DNA of 64,000 nt. Origin: Paractinoplanes ovalisporus. Lineage in GTDB: Bacteria > Actinomycetota > Actinomycetes > Mycobacteriales > Micromonosporaceae. Positions 26,423 to 35,308 of the stretch are shown one piece after another. Numbering within the stretch: the stretch's first letter is position 1; the number at the start of each line of letters is the position of its first letter. A program made the position numbers and the translations under genes. The stretch is taken from NCBI RefSeq assembly GCF_016834655.1, contig NZ_JAENHP010000005.1, forward strand, positions 1 through 64,000. The letters run 5' to 3'. The notes under the pieces were generated by a model. That model made no database searches and had not been told where the DNA came from. It worked only from the letters and a program-made list of their open reading frames with translations.

Positions 26423-28084
26423 ATGGCCATCGACCAAGGTGAGCCGAAAAGGCATGCCCTCGGCGTGGACTTCGGCACCTCGAACACCGTCGCGGTGGCG
26501 CGCTGGCCCGACGGTCGCGCGCGCCCGATCCTGGTCGACGGCTCGCCGCTGCTGCCCTCCGCGGTCTACGCCGAGCCCGGCGGCAGCCTCGTGGTCGGCC
26601 GCGACGCGGTGCACAGCGCCCGGCTCGACCCGGTGCGCTTCGAGCCCAACCCCAAACGCCGCATCGACGACGGCCTGGTGCTGCTGGGTGAACAGGAATA
26701 CCCGGTCGTCGACCTGATCGCCGGCGTGCTGGCCCGGGTCGCCGAGGAGTGGCACCGCGCGGTCGGCCCGGTGCTGCCCGACACCACGCTGACCTGCCCG
26801 GCCACCTGGGGCGCGACCCGCCGCTCGCTGCTGGCCGACGCCGCCGCCCGGGCCGGGCTCACCAACGCCCGCCTGGTCGCCGAGCCGGTCGCCGCCGCGA
26901 CCTACTTCGCCGAGGTGCTGGGCCGGGACGTGCCGATCGGCTCGGTCGTGGTGGTGCACGACTTCGGCGCCGGCACGTTCGACGCCAGCGTGGTCGCCCG
27001 CACCGCCTCCGGCTTCGAGGTCATGGCGGTCGACGGCCGCGACGACATCGGCGGCCTCGACATCGACGCCGCCATCGTCGAACATCTGCGCACCAGCGAG
27101 TGGGAGCGGCTGCTCGAGCCGACCACGGCCCAGGAGAGGCGCGCCCAGCGGCAGCTGTGGGAAGAGGTGCGGATCGCCAAGGAGCGCCTGTCCCGCACCC
27201 AGTCGGCCGACTTCGTGGTGCCGCTGCTCGACACCGAGGTGCACCTCACCCGCGACGAGCTCGAGAAGCTGGCCCGGCCGGTGCTGGAACAGACCGTCCG
27301 CGTCACCAAGGGCCTGCTCGACTGGGCCGACCTGCCCGAGGGCCGCCTGGCCGGGGTCTTCCTGGTCGGCGGGGCGAGCCGCATCCCGCTGGTGGCCACG
27401 CTGCTGCACCGCGAGCTGGGCGAGGCGCCGGTGGTGATCGAGCAGCCCGAGCTGGTGGTGGCCGAGGGCAGCATCCTGGCCGACGCGGCGATGCTGGCGA
27501 CCGGGGCGGCCGCGCCGGGCCTGACCTCCGAGCTGCGGCTGGTCTCGACCGGGCGGGCGGAGACGGCCACCGTGCGGGTCGTGGCCGCCCACGTGAAGGT
27601 GCCGGGCACGACCGGTCTGCAGCCCGCGGTCGACCCGTGGCCCGACGCCGACCACGGCTGGGTGCCCGACCCGCACGCGACCGTGCCGACGCCCAAGCCG
27701 AAGTTCGAGACCCCGATCTCGACGCCGCCGACCTCGTCCCCGCCGGTCTCCTCGGCCTCGCCGCCGCACGGCATCGCTCAAGCCTCGCCTCCGCACGGCA
27801 TGGCCCCGGTCGGCCCGGCCCGCCCGATCTCGTCCCGGCCGGTCTCGCCGCCCCGCCCGCCGATCTCGCGCCCGCGCCCGCAGCCCCAGGTCTCGCAGGC
27901 CGTACGCCGGACGAAGAAGCGCAGCGGCTTCCTGCGGGCGGTGCAGGTGCTGTTCAGCGTCCTGATCATGATCGTGGTGCCGTTGGGGGCGCTCCTGGTG
28001 GCGTACGGCTATGGAAACGGCGAGTCGCTCACGGTCGACGCGGAAAACCTGATCCGGGATATCCGAAACCTTCTCGGTTTCTGA
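26423..28084 (+). CDS. membrane-anchored Hsp70-family ATPase
   Basis: The 553-residue protein starts with an actin-fold ATPase domain of the DnaK type (LGVDFGTSNTVAVARW at about 11-26, the ATP-binding VVVHDFGAGTFDASVV near 190, and LVGGASRIPLVATLL near 315). It lacks the classical substrate-binding domain. Instead a Pro/Ser-rich linker (about 410-500) leads to a single membrane helix (about 512-535, LFSVLIMIVVPLGALLVAYG) and a short tail. Such actinobacterial Hsp70-like proteins have no established client. The ATG at 26423 is preferred and the gene may be leaderless. The preceding gene encodes another Pro-rich membrane protein, so the two may function together. Confidence 0.83.
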   Translation: MAIDQGEPKRHALGVDFGTSNTVAVARWPDGRARPILVDGSPLLPSAVYAEPGGSLVVGRDAVHSARLDPVRFEPNPKRRIDDGLVLLGEQEYPVVDLIAGVLARVAEEWHRAVGPVLPDTTLTCPATWGATRRSLLADAAARAGLTNARLVAEPVAAATYFAEVLGRDVPIGSVVVVHDFGAGTFDASVVARTASGFEVMAVDGRDDIGGLDIDAAIVEHLRTSEWERLLEPTTAQERRAQRQLWEEVRIAKERLSRTQSADFVVPLLDTEVHLTRDELEKLARPVLEQTVRVTKGLLDWADLPEGRLAGVFLVGGASRIPLVATLLHRELGEAPVVIEQPELVVAEGSILADAAMLATGAAAPGLTSELRLVSTGRAETATVRVVAAHVKVPGTTGLQPAVDPWPDADHGWVPDPHATVPTPKPKFETPISTPPTSSPPVSSASPPHGIAQASPPHGMAPVGPARPISSRPVSPPRPPISRPRPQPQVSQAVRRTKKRSGFLRAVQVLFSVLIMIVVPLGALLVAYGYGNGESLTVDAENLIRDIRNLLGF

Positions 28085-28145
28085 GGTGACTCACGGGTAA
28101 CGTGCCTACACCGGCGACGAGGCTGAGGCTGAGGGGGCTACGGGT

Positions 28146-29768
28146 ATGGCAGAAGTGATCGAGGGGCACGGCGGCGAACTGGCGCTGGCCGCGGCGCGGG
28201 CGTTCGGGGTGAACGAGATGTTCACGCTGTCGGGCGGGCACGTGTTCCCGCTCTACGACGCCGCGCACAAGACCGACTTCCCGATCTACGACGTACGCCA
28301 CGAGCAGACCGCGGTCTTCGCGGCCGAGGCGGTCGCCAAGTTGCAGCGGCGTCCCGGCCTCGCGGTGCTCACCGCCGGCCCCGGTGTCACCAACGGCATC
28401 TCCGGCCTGACCAGCGCGTTCTTCAACGCCTCACCGGTGCTCGTGCTGGGCGGCCGGGCGCCCGCGTTCCGCTGGGGCTCGGGCAGCCTGCAGGAGTTCG
28501 ACCACGTGCCGCTGATCGCCCCGATCACCAAGTACGCGGCCACGGTCGGCGACACCGACTCGATCGCCGGCGAGGTCCGGGCCGCCCTGACCGAGGCGCT
28601 CACCGCCCACCGCGGCCCGGCCTTCCTCGACATCCCGCTCGAGGTCGTCTTCTCCAGCGGCGAGGCGGCGGCCCCCGGTGAGCCGGCCGTGCCGGTGATC
28701 GAGGCCGACCCCGACGAGGTCGCCCGGGCGGCGTCGCTGCTGGCCACGGCCCAGCGCCCGGTGATCATCGCCGGGTCCGACGTGTGGGGCGGCAACGCGA
28801 TCGCCGAGCTGCGGGCGGCTGCCGAGGCGTTGCAGGTGCCGGTCTTCACCAACGGCATGGGCCGGGGCGCGCTCCCGCCGTCGCACCCGCTCGCCTTCGC
28901 CAAGGCCCGCCGCCCCGCGCTCAACGAGGCCGACGTGGTCTGCGTGATCGGCACCCCGCTCGACTTCCGGCTCGGGTTCGGCGAGTTCGCGGCGGCCCAG
29001 GTCGTGCACATCGTCGACGCGCCCACTCAACGGGCCACCCACGTCGAACCGGCCGTCTCACCCGCCGGTGACCTGCGGCGCATCCTGGCCGCGATCGCCG
29101 ACCACACGGGCGACCGCACCGACCACGCGGAGTGGATCTCGGGGCTGCGCTCGGCCGAGGACGCCGGCAAGGCGCGCGACGCCGAGGCGATGACGGCCGA
29201 GACCGACCTGATCAAGCCGGCCCGCATCTATGGCGAGCTGCGCAAGGTGCTGGCGCCCGACGCGGTCACCATCGGGGACGGGGGCGACTTCGTCTCGTAC
29301 GCGGGAAGGTTCTTGGAGCCCTCGCAGCCCGGCACCTGGCTCGACCCGGGTCCGTACGGGTGTCTCGGCACCGGAATGGGTTATGCGATGGGGGCCCGGG
29401 TCACCTATCCCGACCGCCAGATCTGCGTGCTGATGGGCGACGGGGCCGCCGGCTTCTCCCTGATGGACGCCGAGTCCCTGGTCCGGCAGGGGCTTCCGGT
29501 CGTCATGGTGGTCGGCAACAACGGCATCTGGGGTCTCGAGAAGCACCCCATGCAGGCCATGTACGGCTACGACGTCGCGGCCGACCTGCAGCCCGGCCTG
29601 CGCTACGACGACGTGGTCAAGGCGCTGGGCGGCGCGGGCGAGACGGTCGAGAAGGCGGCGGAGATCGGCCCGGCCCTCGAACGTGCCTTTGCCGCCGGGG
29701 TGCCCTATCTGGTCAACGTGCTGACCGACCCCGGCGACGCCTACCCTCGCTCCTCGAACCTGGCCTGA
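28146..29768 (+). CDS. ThDP-dependent acetolactate synthase-like enzyme
   Basis: The 540-residue protein has the three-domain ThDP fold: N-terminal pyrimidine domain with the catalytic Glu in DVRHEQTAVFAAEA (near 52), a central domain, and a C-terminal pyrophosphate domain with LMGDGAAGFSLMDAESLV and VVGNNGIWG, the GDG...NN metal site. It resembles the mycobacterial IlvG (Rv1820) group, which is distinct from the biosynthetic IlvB with its IlvN partner; no regulatory subunit gene is adjacent. The reaction could be acetolactate synthesis or a 2-hydroxyacyl-CoA lyase type cleavage. The ATG at 28146 follows a GAGGGGGC site. Confidence 0.83.
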   Translation: MAEVIEGHGGELALAAARAFGVNEMFTLSGGHVFPLYDAAHKTDFPIYDVRHEQTAVFAAEAVAKLQRRPGLAVLTAGPGVTNGISGLTSAFFNASPVLVLGGRAPAFRWGSGSLQEFDHVPLIAPITKYAATVGDTDSIAGEVRAALTEALTAHRGPAFLDIPLEVVFSSGEAAAPGEPAVPVIEADPDEVARAASLLATAQRPVIIAGSDVWGGNAIAELRAAAEALQVPVFTNGMGRGALPPSHPLAFAKARRPALNEADVVCVIGTPLDFRLGFGEFAAAQVVHIVDAPTQRATHVEPAVSPAGDLRRILAAIADHTGDRTDHAEWISGLRSAEDAGKARDAEAMTAETDLIKPARIYGELRKVLAPDAVTIGDGGDFVSYAGRFLEPSQPGTWLDPGPYGCLGTGMGYAMGARVTYPDRQICVLMGDGAAGFSLMDAESLVRQGLPVVMVVGNNGIWGLEKHPMQAMYGYDVAADLQPGLRYDDVVKALGGAGETVEKAAEIGPALERAFAAGVPYLVNVLTDPGDAYPRSSNLA

Positions 29769-29769
29769 C

Positions 29770-30114
29770 CTACGGCTTGTCCTCTTCGCGGTTGTTTAGT
29801 TCCTTTTCCCACTGGGCGAGCATTTCGCGGTCGCGGCGGGACTGATCGGTGTCGACCGATCGGAGGAAGTCGGGGTCGTCGTCGGGTGAGGCCGGCGCGG
29901 AACGCCGTCGCACGATCCCGCCCTCGACGGGGGCGGGCCGAGGACGACCCCATGCGAAGTACGCGAGCGGGCCCAGCAGGGGGATGAGAAGGATCACCAG
30001 CACCCACACCACGCGGGGAGCGTTGCGGACGCGAGAAGCCGAGAGGCAGCTGATCAACGCCAGCACGAAGAGCACCAGCTGCACGGCAGCCAAGAAGATG
30101 AACAACCGGACCAT
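29770..30114 (-). CDS. PLDc_N-domain small membrane protein
   Basis: The 114-residue protein has two N-terminal membrane helices (about 3-23 and 35-55) containing the PLD-nuclease N-terminal signature VWVLVILLIPLLGPLAYFAWGRP. A charged tail of about 55 residues ends in a coiled-coil-like DREMLAQWEKELNNREED. Such domains usually anchor other proteins or proteases; the function is unknown. Convergent with the ThDP enzyme, the stops are one base apart, so no terminator fits between them. Confidence 0.82.
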   Translation of the reverse strand: MVRLFIFLAAVQLVLFVLALISCLSASRVRNAPRVVWVLVILLIPLLGPLAYFAWGRPRPAPVEGGIVRRRSAPASPDDDPDFLRSVDTDQSRRDREMLAQWEKELNNREEDKP

Positions 30115-30152
30115 GAGGCAATGATGACGCGCCCTGGCGATTCCGGCGACGA

Positions 30153-30470
30153 TCAGAGCATGACAACCAGACCCGCGAGCGCGGCGAGGGCTACCACGAG
30201 GAGCGCGTACGCCGTGATCGCGCGTCGTCCGGGGTGGGGCGGACGCCGTCGCAGAGCCCGGGCCCGGCGGTAGGCCAACGCGATCAGGAACGTCCAGCCG
30301 AGGCCGCTGAGCGCCGCCAGGATCCACTGCGCGGCGCCGGCGTCCGGGTGGAAGGCCGGGCGCAGGGCGAGCAGACCGACCACGGTGGCCGACAGGCCCG
30401 TCCGCCGCCAGGCGAGCCGGGTGCGCTCGGCCGAGGCGCCGTGATCCGGCGTCCACTCCTGCTCGGTCAT
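30153..30470 (-). CDS. DUF202-domain membrane protein
   Basis: The 105-residue protein has the DUF202 signature ERTRLAWRRTGLSATVVGLLA near residue 15 and three membrane helices. It is translationally coupled to the upstream DUF202 gene (ATGA overlap). Paired DUF202 genes are common in actinobacteria; no biochemical function is established. Confidence 0.83.
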   Translation of the reverse strand: MTEQEWTPDHGASAERTRLAWRRTGLSATVVGLLALRPAFHPDAGAAQWILAALSGLGWTFLIALAYRRARALRRRPPHPGRRAITAYALLVVALAALAGLVVML

Positions 30471-30847
30471 CGTGGCGACTGCAGCAGCACCGCGACGATC
30501 AGCAGCAGCGCGCCCAGCGCCACGACGACGGCCAGGATCGCGGGGAACTTCGAGCCGGGCAGCTCCTCGCCCAGCCGCATGGCCCGCTCGGTGCGCGCCC
30601 AGTGGTCGACGGCCCGCAGCGCCACGATGCCGCCCAGCACGAGCAGCGACACCGCGATGATCTCGCGCAGATAGGCGATCGGCAGCGGCGGCAGGAACTG
30701 GGCGCAGCCGAGACCGCCGGCGACCAGCGCCAGGCCGGTGCGGATCCAGGCCAGGAACGTGCGCTCGTTGGCGAGCGAGAAACGGTAGTCCGGGGTGCGG
30801 CCGACCGTGGGTGTCTTTTCCGGGTCGATCCAGCTCCGCAGGCGCAC
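30467..30847 (-). CDS. YidH-like DUF202 membrane protein
   Basis: The protein of about 126 residues contains RFSLANERTFLAWIRTGLAL, the YidH/DUF202 signature, and three membrane helices. The start is uncertain. The GTG at 30847 begins 7 nt after the stop of the small upstream gene and gives a typical short N-terminus. A GTG at 30913 would overlap that gene by 59 nt and add a non-conserved basic segment. I prefer 30847 with translational coupling. Its stop overlaps the following DUF202 gene. Confidence 0.78.
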   Translation of the reverse strand: MRLRSWIDPEKTPTVGRTPDYRFSLANERTFLAWIRTGLALVAGGLGCAQFLPPLPIAYLREIIAVSLLVLGGIVALRAVDHWARTERAMRLGEELPGSKFPAILAVVVALGALLLIVAVLLQSPR

Positions 30848-30854
30848 CCGCTGA

Positions 30855-31067
30855 TTATTGACCGGATGGGTCAAGAAGGCGCGACGGCGTCCAGAGGCTG
30901 CGGACTTGGTCACTCACGCAGGCCTCGCGGGGGCGCCCGCAGCGGCACCACGGGGAGTCGGGCGCCACACGGCCATGGGTGTCCAGCACCATCGCCGGGC
31001 CGCGTGGTAGACGATGTGAGGCGGACGGAAGCAACCCGTCGGCCAGCGGAGTGGTAAGGCCGGACAT
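30855..31067 (-). CDS. small 70-residue protein with CxCG...C motif
   Basis: The frame starts MSGLTTPLADGLL and includes PWCRCGRPREACVSDQVRSL near residue 42. The evidence that it is real is an ideal ribosome site (GGAGGTG, 6-7 nt before the ATG at 31067) and tight coupling to the DUF202 gene. The three Cys residues could bind a metal. I do not recognise the family. It would be the first gene of the four-gene minus-strand membrane-protein operon. Confidence 0.6.
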   Translation of the reverse strand: MSGLTTPLADGLLPSASHRLPRGPAMVLDTHGRVAPDSPWCRCGRPREACVSDQVRSLWTPSRLLDPSGQ

Positions 31068-31226
31068 TTCGTACACCTCCCTGCACCGACTGTAGCCACT
31101 GAGCAGGCGGGACGGGTGAGGTGAGTCACTCTTCGTGGCCGACGACGCCTAAGCTACCGGCGGGTAACCTGTCGGGAGGCGTCCGGCCGCAACGGTGCGT
31201 TCACAACAGGAGGTCGTAGGAGCGCG

Positions 31227-32003
31227 ATGAACATCGTCGTACTGGTCAAGCAGGTGCCCGACTCCGGTGCCGAGCGCACGCTGAGCGCTGATTTCTCGGT
31301 GGAACGCGCGTCGGCGAACAATGTCATCAACGAGATGGACGAGTACGCCATCGAGGAAGCCCTGAAGATCAAGGAGGCGCACGGCGGCGAGGTCACCATC
31401 CTCACGATGGGTCCCGCCGGTGCGACCGAGTCGATCCGCAAGGCGCTGTCGATGGGCCCCGACAAGGCCGTCCACGTCTCCGACGACGCGCTGCACGGCT
31501 CGTGCGCCGTCGCGACCTCCAAGGTGCTGGCCGAGGCGCTCAAGACGCTCAACGCCGACCTGATCATCGCCGGCGCCGAGTCGACCGACGGCCGGGTGCA
31601 GGTCATGCCGCACATGCTGGCCGAGCGCCTGGGCATCGCGGCGCTGACCGGCGCGCGCAAGCTCACCGTGGACGGCTCACAGCTGACCGCCGAGCGGCAG
31701 ACCGACGAGGGCTACGAGGTCGTCACCGCGGCCACCCCGGCCGTCGTCAGCGTGTGGGACACCATCAACGAGCCGCGCTACCCCTCCTTCAAGGGCATCA
31801 TGGCCGCCAAGAAGAAGCCGGTGCAGGCGCTCACCCTGGCCGACCTGGGCATCGACGCCTCCGAGGTCGGCTCGGCCGGCGCGACCAGCCAGGTGCTGGA
31901 GTTCGCGCCCCGCCCGCCGCGCTCGGCCGGCACCAAGGTCACCGACGAGGGCGACGGCGGCACGCAGCTGGTCTCGTACCTCGCCACCGAGAAGTTCGTC
32001 TGA
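31227..32003 (+). CDS. etfB: electron transfer flavoprotein beta subunit
   Basis: EtfB binds AMP and, with EtfA, carries electrons from acyl-CoA and other flavin dehydrogenases to the respiratory chain. The 258-residue protein has the typical start MNIVVLVKQVPDS, the VINEMDEYAIEEALKI segment and the AGAESTDGRVQVMPHMLAE motif. The ATG at 31227 follows AGGAGGTCGTAGGAGCG. etfA follows after 12 nt. The order etfB-etfA, cysteine desulfurase, mnmA, ligA, gatCAB parallels the mycobacterial Rv3029c-Rv3009c block. Confidence 0.95.
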   Translation: MNIVVLVKQVPDSGAERTLSADFSVERASANNVINEMDEYAIEEALKIKEAHGGEVTILTMGPAGATESIRKALSMGPDKAVHVSDDALHGSCAVATSKVLAEALKTLNADLIIAGAESTDGRVQVMPHMLAERLGIAALTGARKLTVDGSQLTAERQTDEGYEVVTAATPAVVSVWDTINEPRYPSFKGIMAAKKKPVQALTLADLGIDASEVGSAGATSQVLEFAPRPPRSAGTKVTDEGDGGTQLVSYLATEKFV

Positions 32004-32015
32004 GAGGGGTCGGTC

Positions 32016-32948
32016 ATGGCTGAGGTTCTTGTTGTAGTCGAGTCCGGCGTCAAGAAGGTCACGCTCGAGATGCTGACCATCGCCCGCGGGCTGGGTTCGG
32101 TGTCGGCGGTCGTTTTCGGTGAGGCCGACACGGCGAAGCTGGGTGAGTACGGCGCCGAGAAGATCTACGTCGCTTCTGGTGACGATGTCGATGGTTATCT
32201 GGTCGCGCCCAAAGCGACCGTCGTCGCCGAGCTCGTGAAGTCGGTGTCGCCGGCCGCCGTGCTGCTGGCCTCGACCCAGGAGGGCAAGGAGATCGCCGGC
32301 CGGCTCGCCGTCAAGCTCGACAACGGTCTGCTCACCGACGCGGTCGAGCTGGCCGCCGACGGCACCGCCACGCAGGCCGTCTTCGCCGGCTCGGGCATCG
32401 TCAAGTCTAAGGTCACCAAGGGCCTGCCGATCGTGACGATCCGCCCCAACTCGGTGACCCCGTCGGCCCAGGCCGCGACGCCCGCCGTCGAGCAGCTGAC
32501 GGTGGCCGTGAGCGACGCCGACAAGCTGACCAAGGTCGTCGAGCGGGTCGTCGAGCAGAAGGGCTCGCGCCCCGAGCTCTCCGAGGCCGGCATCGTCGTC
32601 TCCGGTGGCCGTGGCGTGGGCAACGCCGACAACTTCAAGCTGGTCGAAGAGCTGGCCGACCTGCTCGGCGGCGCGGTCGGCGCGTCCCGCGCGGCCGTCG
32701 ACTCCGGCTTCTACCCGCACCAGTTCCAGGTCGGCCAGACCGGCAAGACGGTCTCCCCGCAGCTGTACGTGGCGCTGGGCATCTCCGGCGCGATCCAGCA
32801 CCGGGCCGGCATGCAGACCTCGAAGACGATCGTCGCGGTCAACAAGGACCCCGAGGCGCCGATCTTCGAGCTCGCCGACTACGGCGTGGTGGGTGACCTG
32901 TTCAAGGTCGTGCCCCAGGCGGCCGACGAGATCCGCAAGCGTAAGTAA
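32016..32948 (+). CDS. etfA: electron transfer flavoprotein alpha subunit
   Basis: The 310-residue FAD-binding subunit of ETF is recognised by its C-terminal domain: GRGVGNADNFKLVEELADLL, VSPQLYVALGISGAIQH, GMQTSKTIVAVNKDPEAPIF and ADYGVVGDLFKVVPQ. The ATG at 32016 is preceded by GAGGGG. It works as a heterodimer with EtfB. A strong hairpin lies 22 nt after the stop, ending this transcription unit. Confidence 0.96.
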   Translation: MAEVLVVVESGVKKVTLEMLTIARGLGSVSAVVFGEADTAKLGEYGAEKIYVASGDDVDGYLVAPKATVVAELVKSVSPAAVLLASTQEGKEIAGRLAVKLDNGLLTDAVELAADGTATQAVFAGSGIVKSKVTKGLPIVTIRPNSVTPSAQAATPAVEQLTVAVSDADKLTKVVERVVEQKGSRPELSEAGIVVSGGRGVGNADNFKLVEELADLLGGAVGASRAAVDSGFYPHQFQVGQTGKTVSPQLYVALGISGAIQHRAGMQTSKTIVAVNKDPEAPIFELADYGVVGDLFKVVPQAADEIRKRK

Positions 32949-32969
32949 GTGAAGTAAGTATCGATCGAC

Positions 32970-32994
32970 CGGCCCGGTGCTTAGCGCCGGGCCG
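32970..32994 (+). terminator. hairpin terminator after etfA
   Basis: CGGCCCGGTGC pairs with GCGCCGGGCCG (one wobble pair) around a TTA loop and is followed by TTCG. It lies in the 79-bp gap before the desulfurase gene. Confidence 0.8.
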
Positions 32995-33027
32995 TTCGCT
33001 GTCTGGAGCGAGGCATAAGCTTTGGCC

Positions 33028-34206
33028 GTGACGGCCTACTTGGATCACGCTGCGACCACGCCGATGCTCGACGAGGCGCTGGCGGCATATGTTGCGGCGG
33101 CCCGCGAGGTCGGCAATCCATCGTCCCTGCACGCGGCCGGACGCCGCGCCCGGCGGGTGGTCGAGGAGTCGCGCGAGCGCATCGCGGCCGCCCTCGGCGC
33201 CCGGCCCTCCGAAGTGATCTTCACCAGCGGCGGCACCGAGAGCGACAACCTGGCGGTCAAGGGCATCTTCTGGGCCCGCCGGGCGAGTTCGCTCAACCGC
33301 AGCCGCGTGGTCGCCTCGGCGGTCGAGCACCACGCCGTCATGGACACCGTCGAGTGGCTCGGCTCGCACGAGGGCGCGCAGGTCAGCTGGCTGCCGGTCG
33401 ACGCGCACGGGCGGGTCGACCCCGATGCGCTGGCCGAGCTCCTGACGACGTACGGGGAAGAAATCGCCGTCATCAGCGTGCAGTGGGCCAACAACGAGGT
33501 CGGCACGATCCAGCCGGTGGCCGAGCTCGCGCGTCTCGCCGCCCGGGCCGGCGTTCCGTTCCACACCGACGCCGTGCAGGCCGTCGGGCAGGTGCGGGTC
33601 GACTTCACGGCCAGTGGTGCCGCCGCGATGACGCTCACCGGGCACAAGGTCGGCGGACCGGTCGGCGTGGGCGCGCTGCTGCTCGGCCGCGAGGTGGCCT
33701 GCACCCCGCTGCTGCACGGCGGCGGCCAGGAACGCGACGTGCGGTCGGGCACGCTCGACACGGCCGGAGTGGCGGCCTTCGCCACGGCGGTCGAGATCAC
33801 AGTCAAGAGCCAGGCCGCGTACGCGGAAAGGGTCGGCGAGCTGCGGGACGAGCTCGTGCGCCGGGTCGTCGCGGCCGTGCCCGACGCCGTCCTCAACGGT
33901 GACCCGTCCGACCGGCTGGCCGGCAACGCGCACTTCAGCTTCCCCGGCTGCGAGGGCGACGCGTTGCTGCTGCTCCTCGACGCGCAGGGCGTCTGCTGCT
34001 CGACCGGCTCGGCCTGCTCGGCGGGTGTCGCCCAGCCCAGCCACGTGCTGCTCGCCATGGGCGCCGACGAAGACCGGGCCCGCTCCTCGCTGCGCTTCAC
34101 GCTCGGGCACACCAGCACCATGACCGACGTCGACGAGCTGCTGGCCGCCCTGCCCGGGGCCGTCGAGCGCGCCCGCCGCGCCACCGCCTGGAAAACGCCC
34201 CGTTAG
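33028..34206 (+). CDS. cysteine desulfurase (IscS/NifS type)
   Basis: This PLP enzyme takes sulfur from cysteine as a persulfide. The protein of about 392 residues shows LDHAATTP at the N-terminus, the PLP Lys in LTGHKVGGPVGVGALL (near 208) and the persulfide-carrying Cys in STGSACSAGV (near 330). The class is IscS-like, and its position directly before mnmA suggests it feeds tRNA 2-thiouridylation. The start is GTG at 33028; a TTG at 33022 would add two residues. No Fe-S scaffold gene is near. Confidence 0.93.
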   Translation: MTAYLDHAATTPMLDEALAAYVAAAREVGNPSSLHAAGRRARRVVEESRERIAAALGARPSEVIFTSGGTESDNLAVKGIFWARRASSLNRSRVVASAVEHHAVMDTVEWLGSHEGAQVSWLPVDAHGRVDPDALAELLTTYGEEIAVISVQWANNEVGTIQPVAELARLAARAGVPFHTDAVQAVGQVRVDFTASGAAAMTLTGHKVGGPVGVGALLLGREVACTPLLHGGGQERDVRSGTLDTAGVAAFATAVEITVKSQAAYAERVGELRDELVRRVVAAVPDAVLNGDPSDRLAGNAHFSFPGCEGDALLLLLDAQGVCCSTGSACSAGVAQPSHVLLAMGADEDRARSSLRFTLGHTSTMTDVDELLAALPGAVERARRATAWKTPR

Positions 34207-34209
34207 TCT
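34204..34209 (+). promoter_or_regulatory. candidate -10 box (TAGTCT) for leaderless mnmA
   Basis: TAGTCT overlaps the desulfurase stop codon and ends 7 nt before the mnmA ATG. There is no Shine-Dalgarno sequence in this short gap, so mnmA may be read from a leaderless message in addition to read-through. Confidence 0.4.
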
Positions 34210-34216
34210 TGTGACC

Positions 34217-35308
34217 ATGCGAGTTCTTGCGGCCATGTCGGGCGGGGTCGATTCCGCCGTCGCCGCCGCGCGCGCCCACGCCGCCGGCCACGACGTCACC
34301 GGGGTGCACCTGGCGCTTGCGCGAAACCCCCAGACCTACCGGACCGGCGCGCGCGGCTGCTGCACGCTGGAAGACTCCCGTGACGCCCGCCGCGCCGCCG
34401 ACGTGATCGGCATCCCGTTCTACGTGTGGGACATGGCCGAGCAGTTCCACGCGAACGTGGTCGACGACTTCGTCGCCGAATACGCGGCCGGCCGCACCCC
34501 CAACCCGTGCCTGCGCTGCAACGAGAAGATCAAGTTCGAGGCGGTGCTCGACCGGGCCGTCGCGCTCGGCTTCGACGCCGTCGTGACCGGTCACCACGCA
34601 CGCCTCGGGGCCGACGGACGGCTGCGCCGCAGTGTCGACGAGGGCAAGGACCAGTCGTACGTGCTGGCCGTGCTCACCCGGGCCCAGCTCGACCGCGCGG
34701 TCTTCCCGCTCGGCGACTCGACCAAGGCCCAGGTGCGCGAAGAGGCGGCCGAGCGGGGCCTGGCGGTGGCCGACAAGCCCGACTCGCACGACATCTGCTT
34801 CATCGCCGACGGCGACACCAAGGGCTTCCTGCAGCGGCAGCTGGGCTCCGCGCCGGGCGACATCGTCGACGGCCGCACCGGCGAGCGCCTCGGGAGCCAC
34901 GACGGCGCTTACGCATACACGGTCGGCCAGCGCAAGGGCCTCGACCTGCGGGTCCCCGCCGCCGACGGCCGCCCGCGCTACGTCCTGTCGATCACGCCCG
35001 TGACCAACACGGTCACCGTCGGCCCGCGCGAAGACCTCGAGGTGAGCACCGTCACCGCCTCCAAGGTCATCTGGCACGGCGATTCGCCGGCGGTCGAGTG
35101 CGACGTGCAGCTGCGGGCCCACGGCGAGGTCTACCCGGCGACGGTCACGATCGACGGCGACACCCTGACCGCCCAGCTGGCGACGCCCGCCCGTGGGGTG
35201 GCGGCCGGTCAGGCCATCGTGGCCTACCAGCGCTCGGCCGAGGGCGACATCGTGCTGGGCTCGGCGACGATCACCGCGGCGGCGCCCCTGGCGGCCGCAC
35301 GTGCCTGA
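34217..35308 (+). CDS. mnmA: tRNA-specific 2-thiouridylase
   Basis: MnmA adenylates and thiolates U34 of Lys, Glu and Gln tRNAs using sulfur relayed from a cysteine desulfurase. The 363-residue protein contains the PP-loop SGGVDSAVAA, the catalytic Cys in NPCLRCNEKIKF (near 95) and the second catalytic Cys in DSHDICFIADGDTKGF (near 195), then the C-terminal barrel domain. The ATG at 34217 is preferred to a GTG two codons earlier. The stop overlaps the following MetE-like gene by 8 bases. Confidence 0.95.
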   Translation: MRVLAAMSGGVDSAVAAARAHAAGHDVTGVHLALARNPQTYRTGARGCCTLEDSRDARRAADVIGIPFYVWDMAEQFHANVVDDFVAEYAAGRTPNPCLRCNEKIKFEAVLDRAVALGFDAVVTGHHARLGADGRLRRSVDEGKDQSYVLAVLTRAQLDRAVFPLGDSTKAQVREEAAERGLAVADKPDSHDICFIADGDTKGFLQRQLGSAPGDIVDGRTGERLGSHDGAYAYTVGQRKGLDLRVPAADGRPRYVLSITPVTNTVTVGPREDLEVSTVTASKVIWHGDSPAVECDVQLRAHGEVYPATVTIDGDTLTAQLATPARGVAAGQAIVAYQRSAEGDIVLGSATITAAAPLAAARA

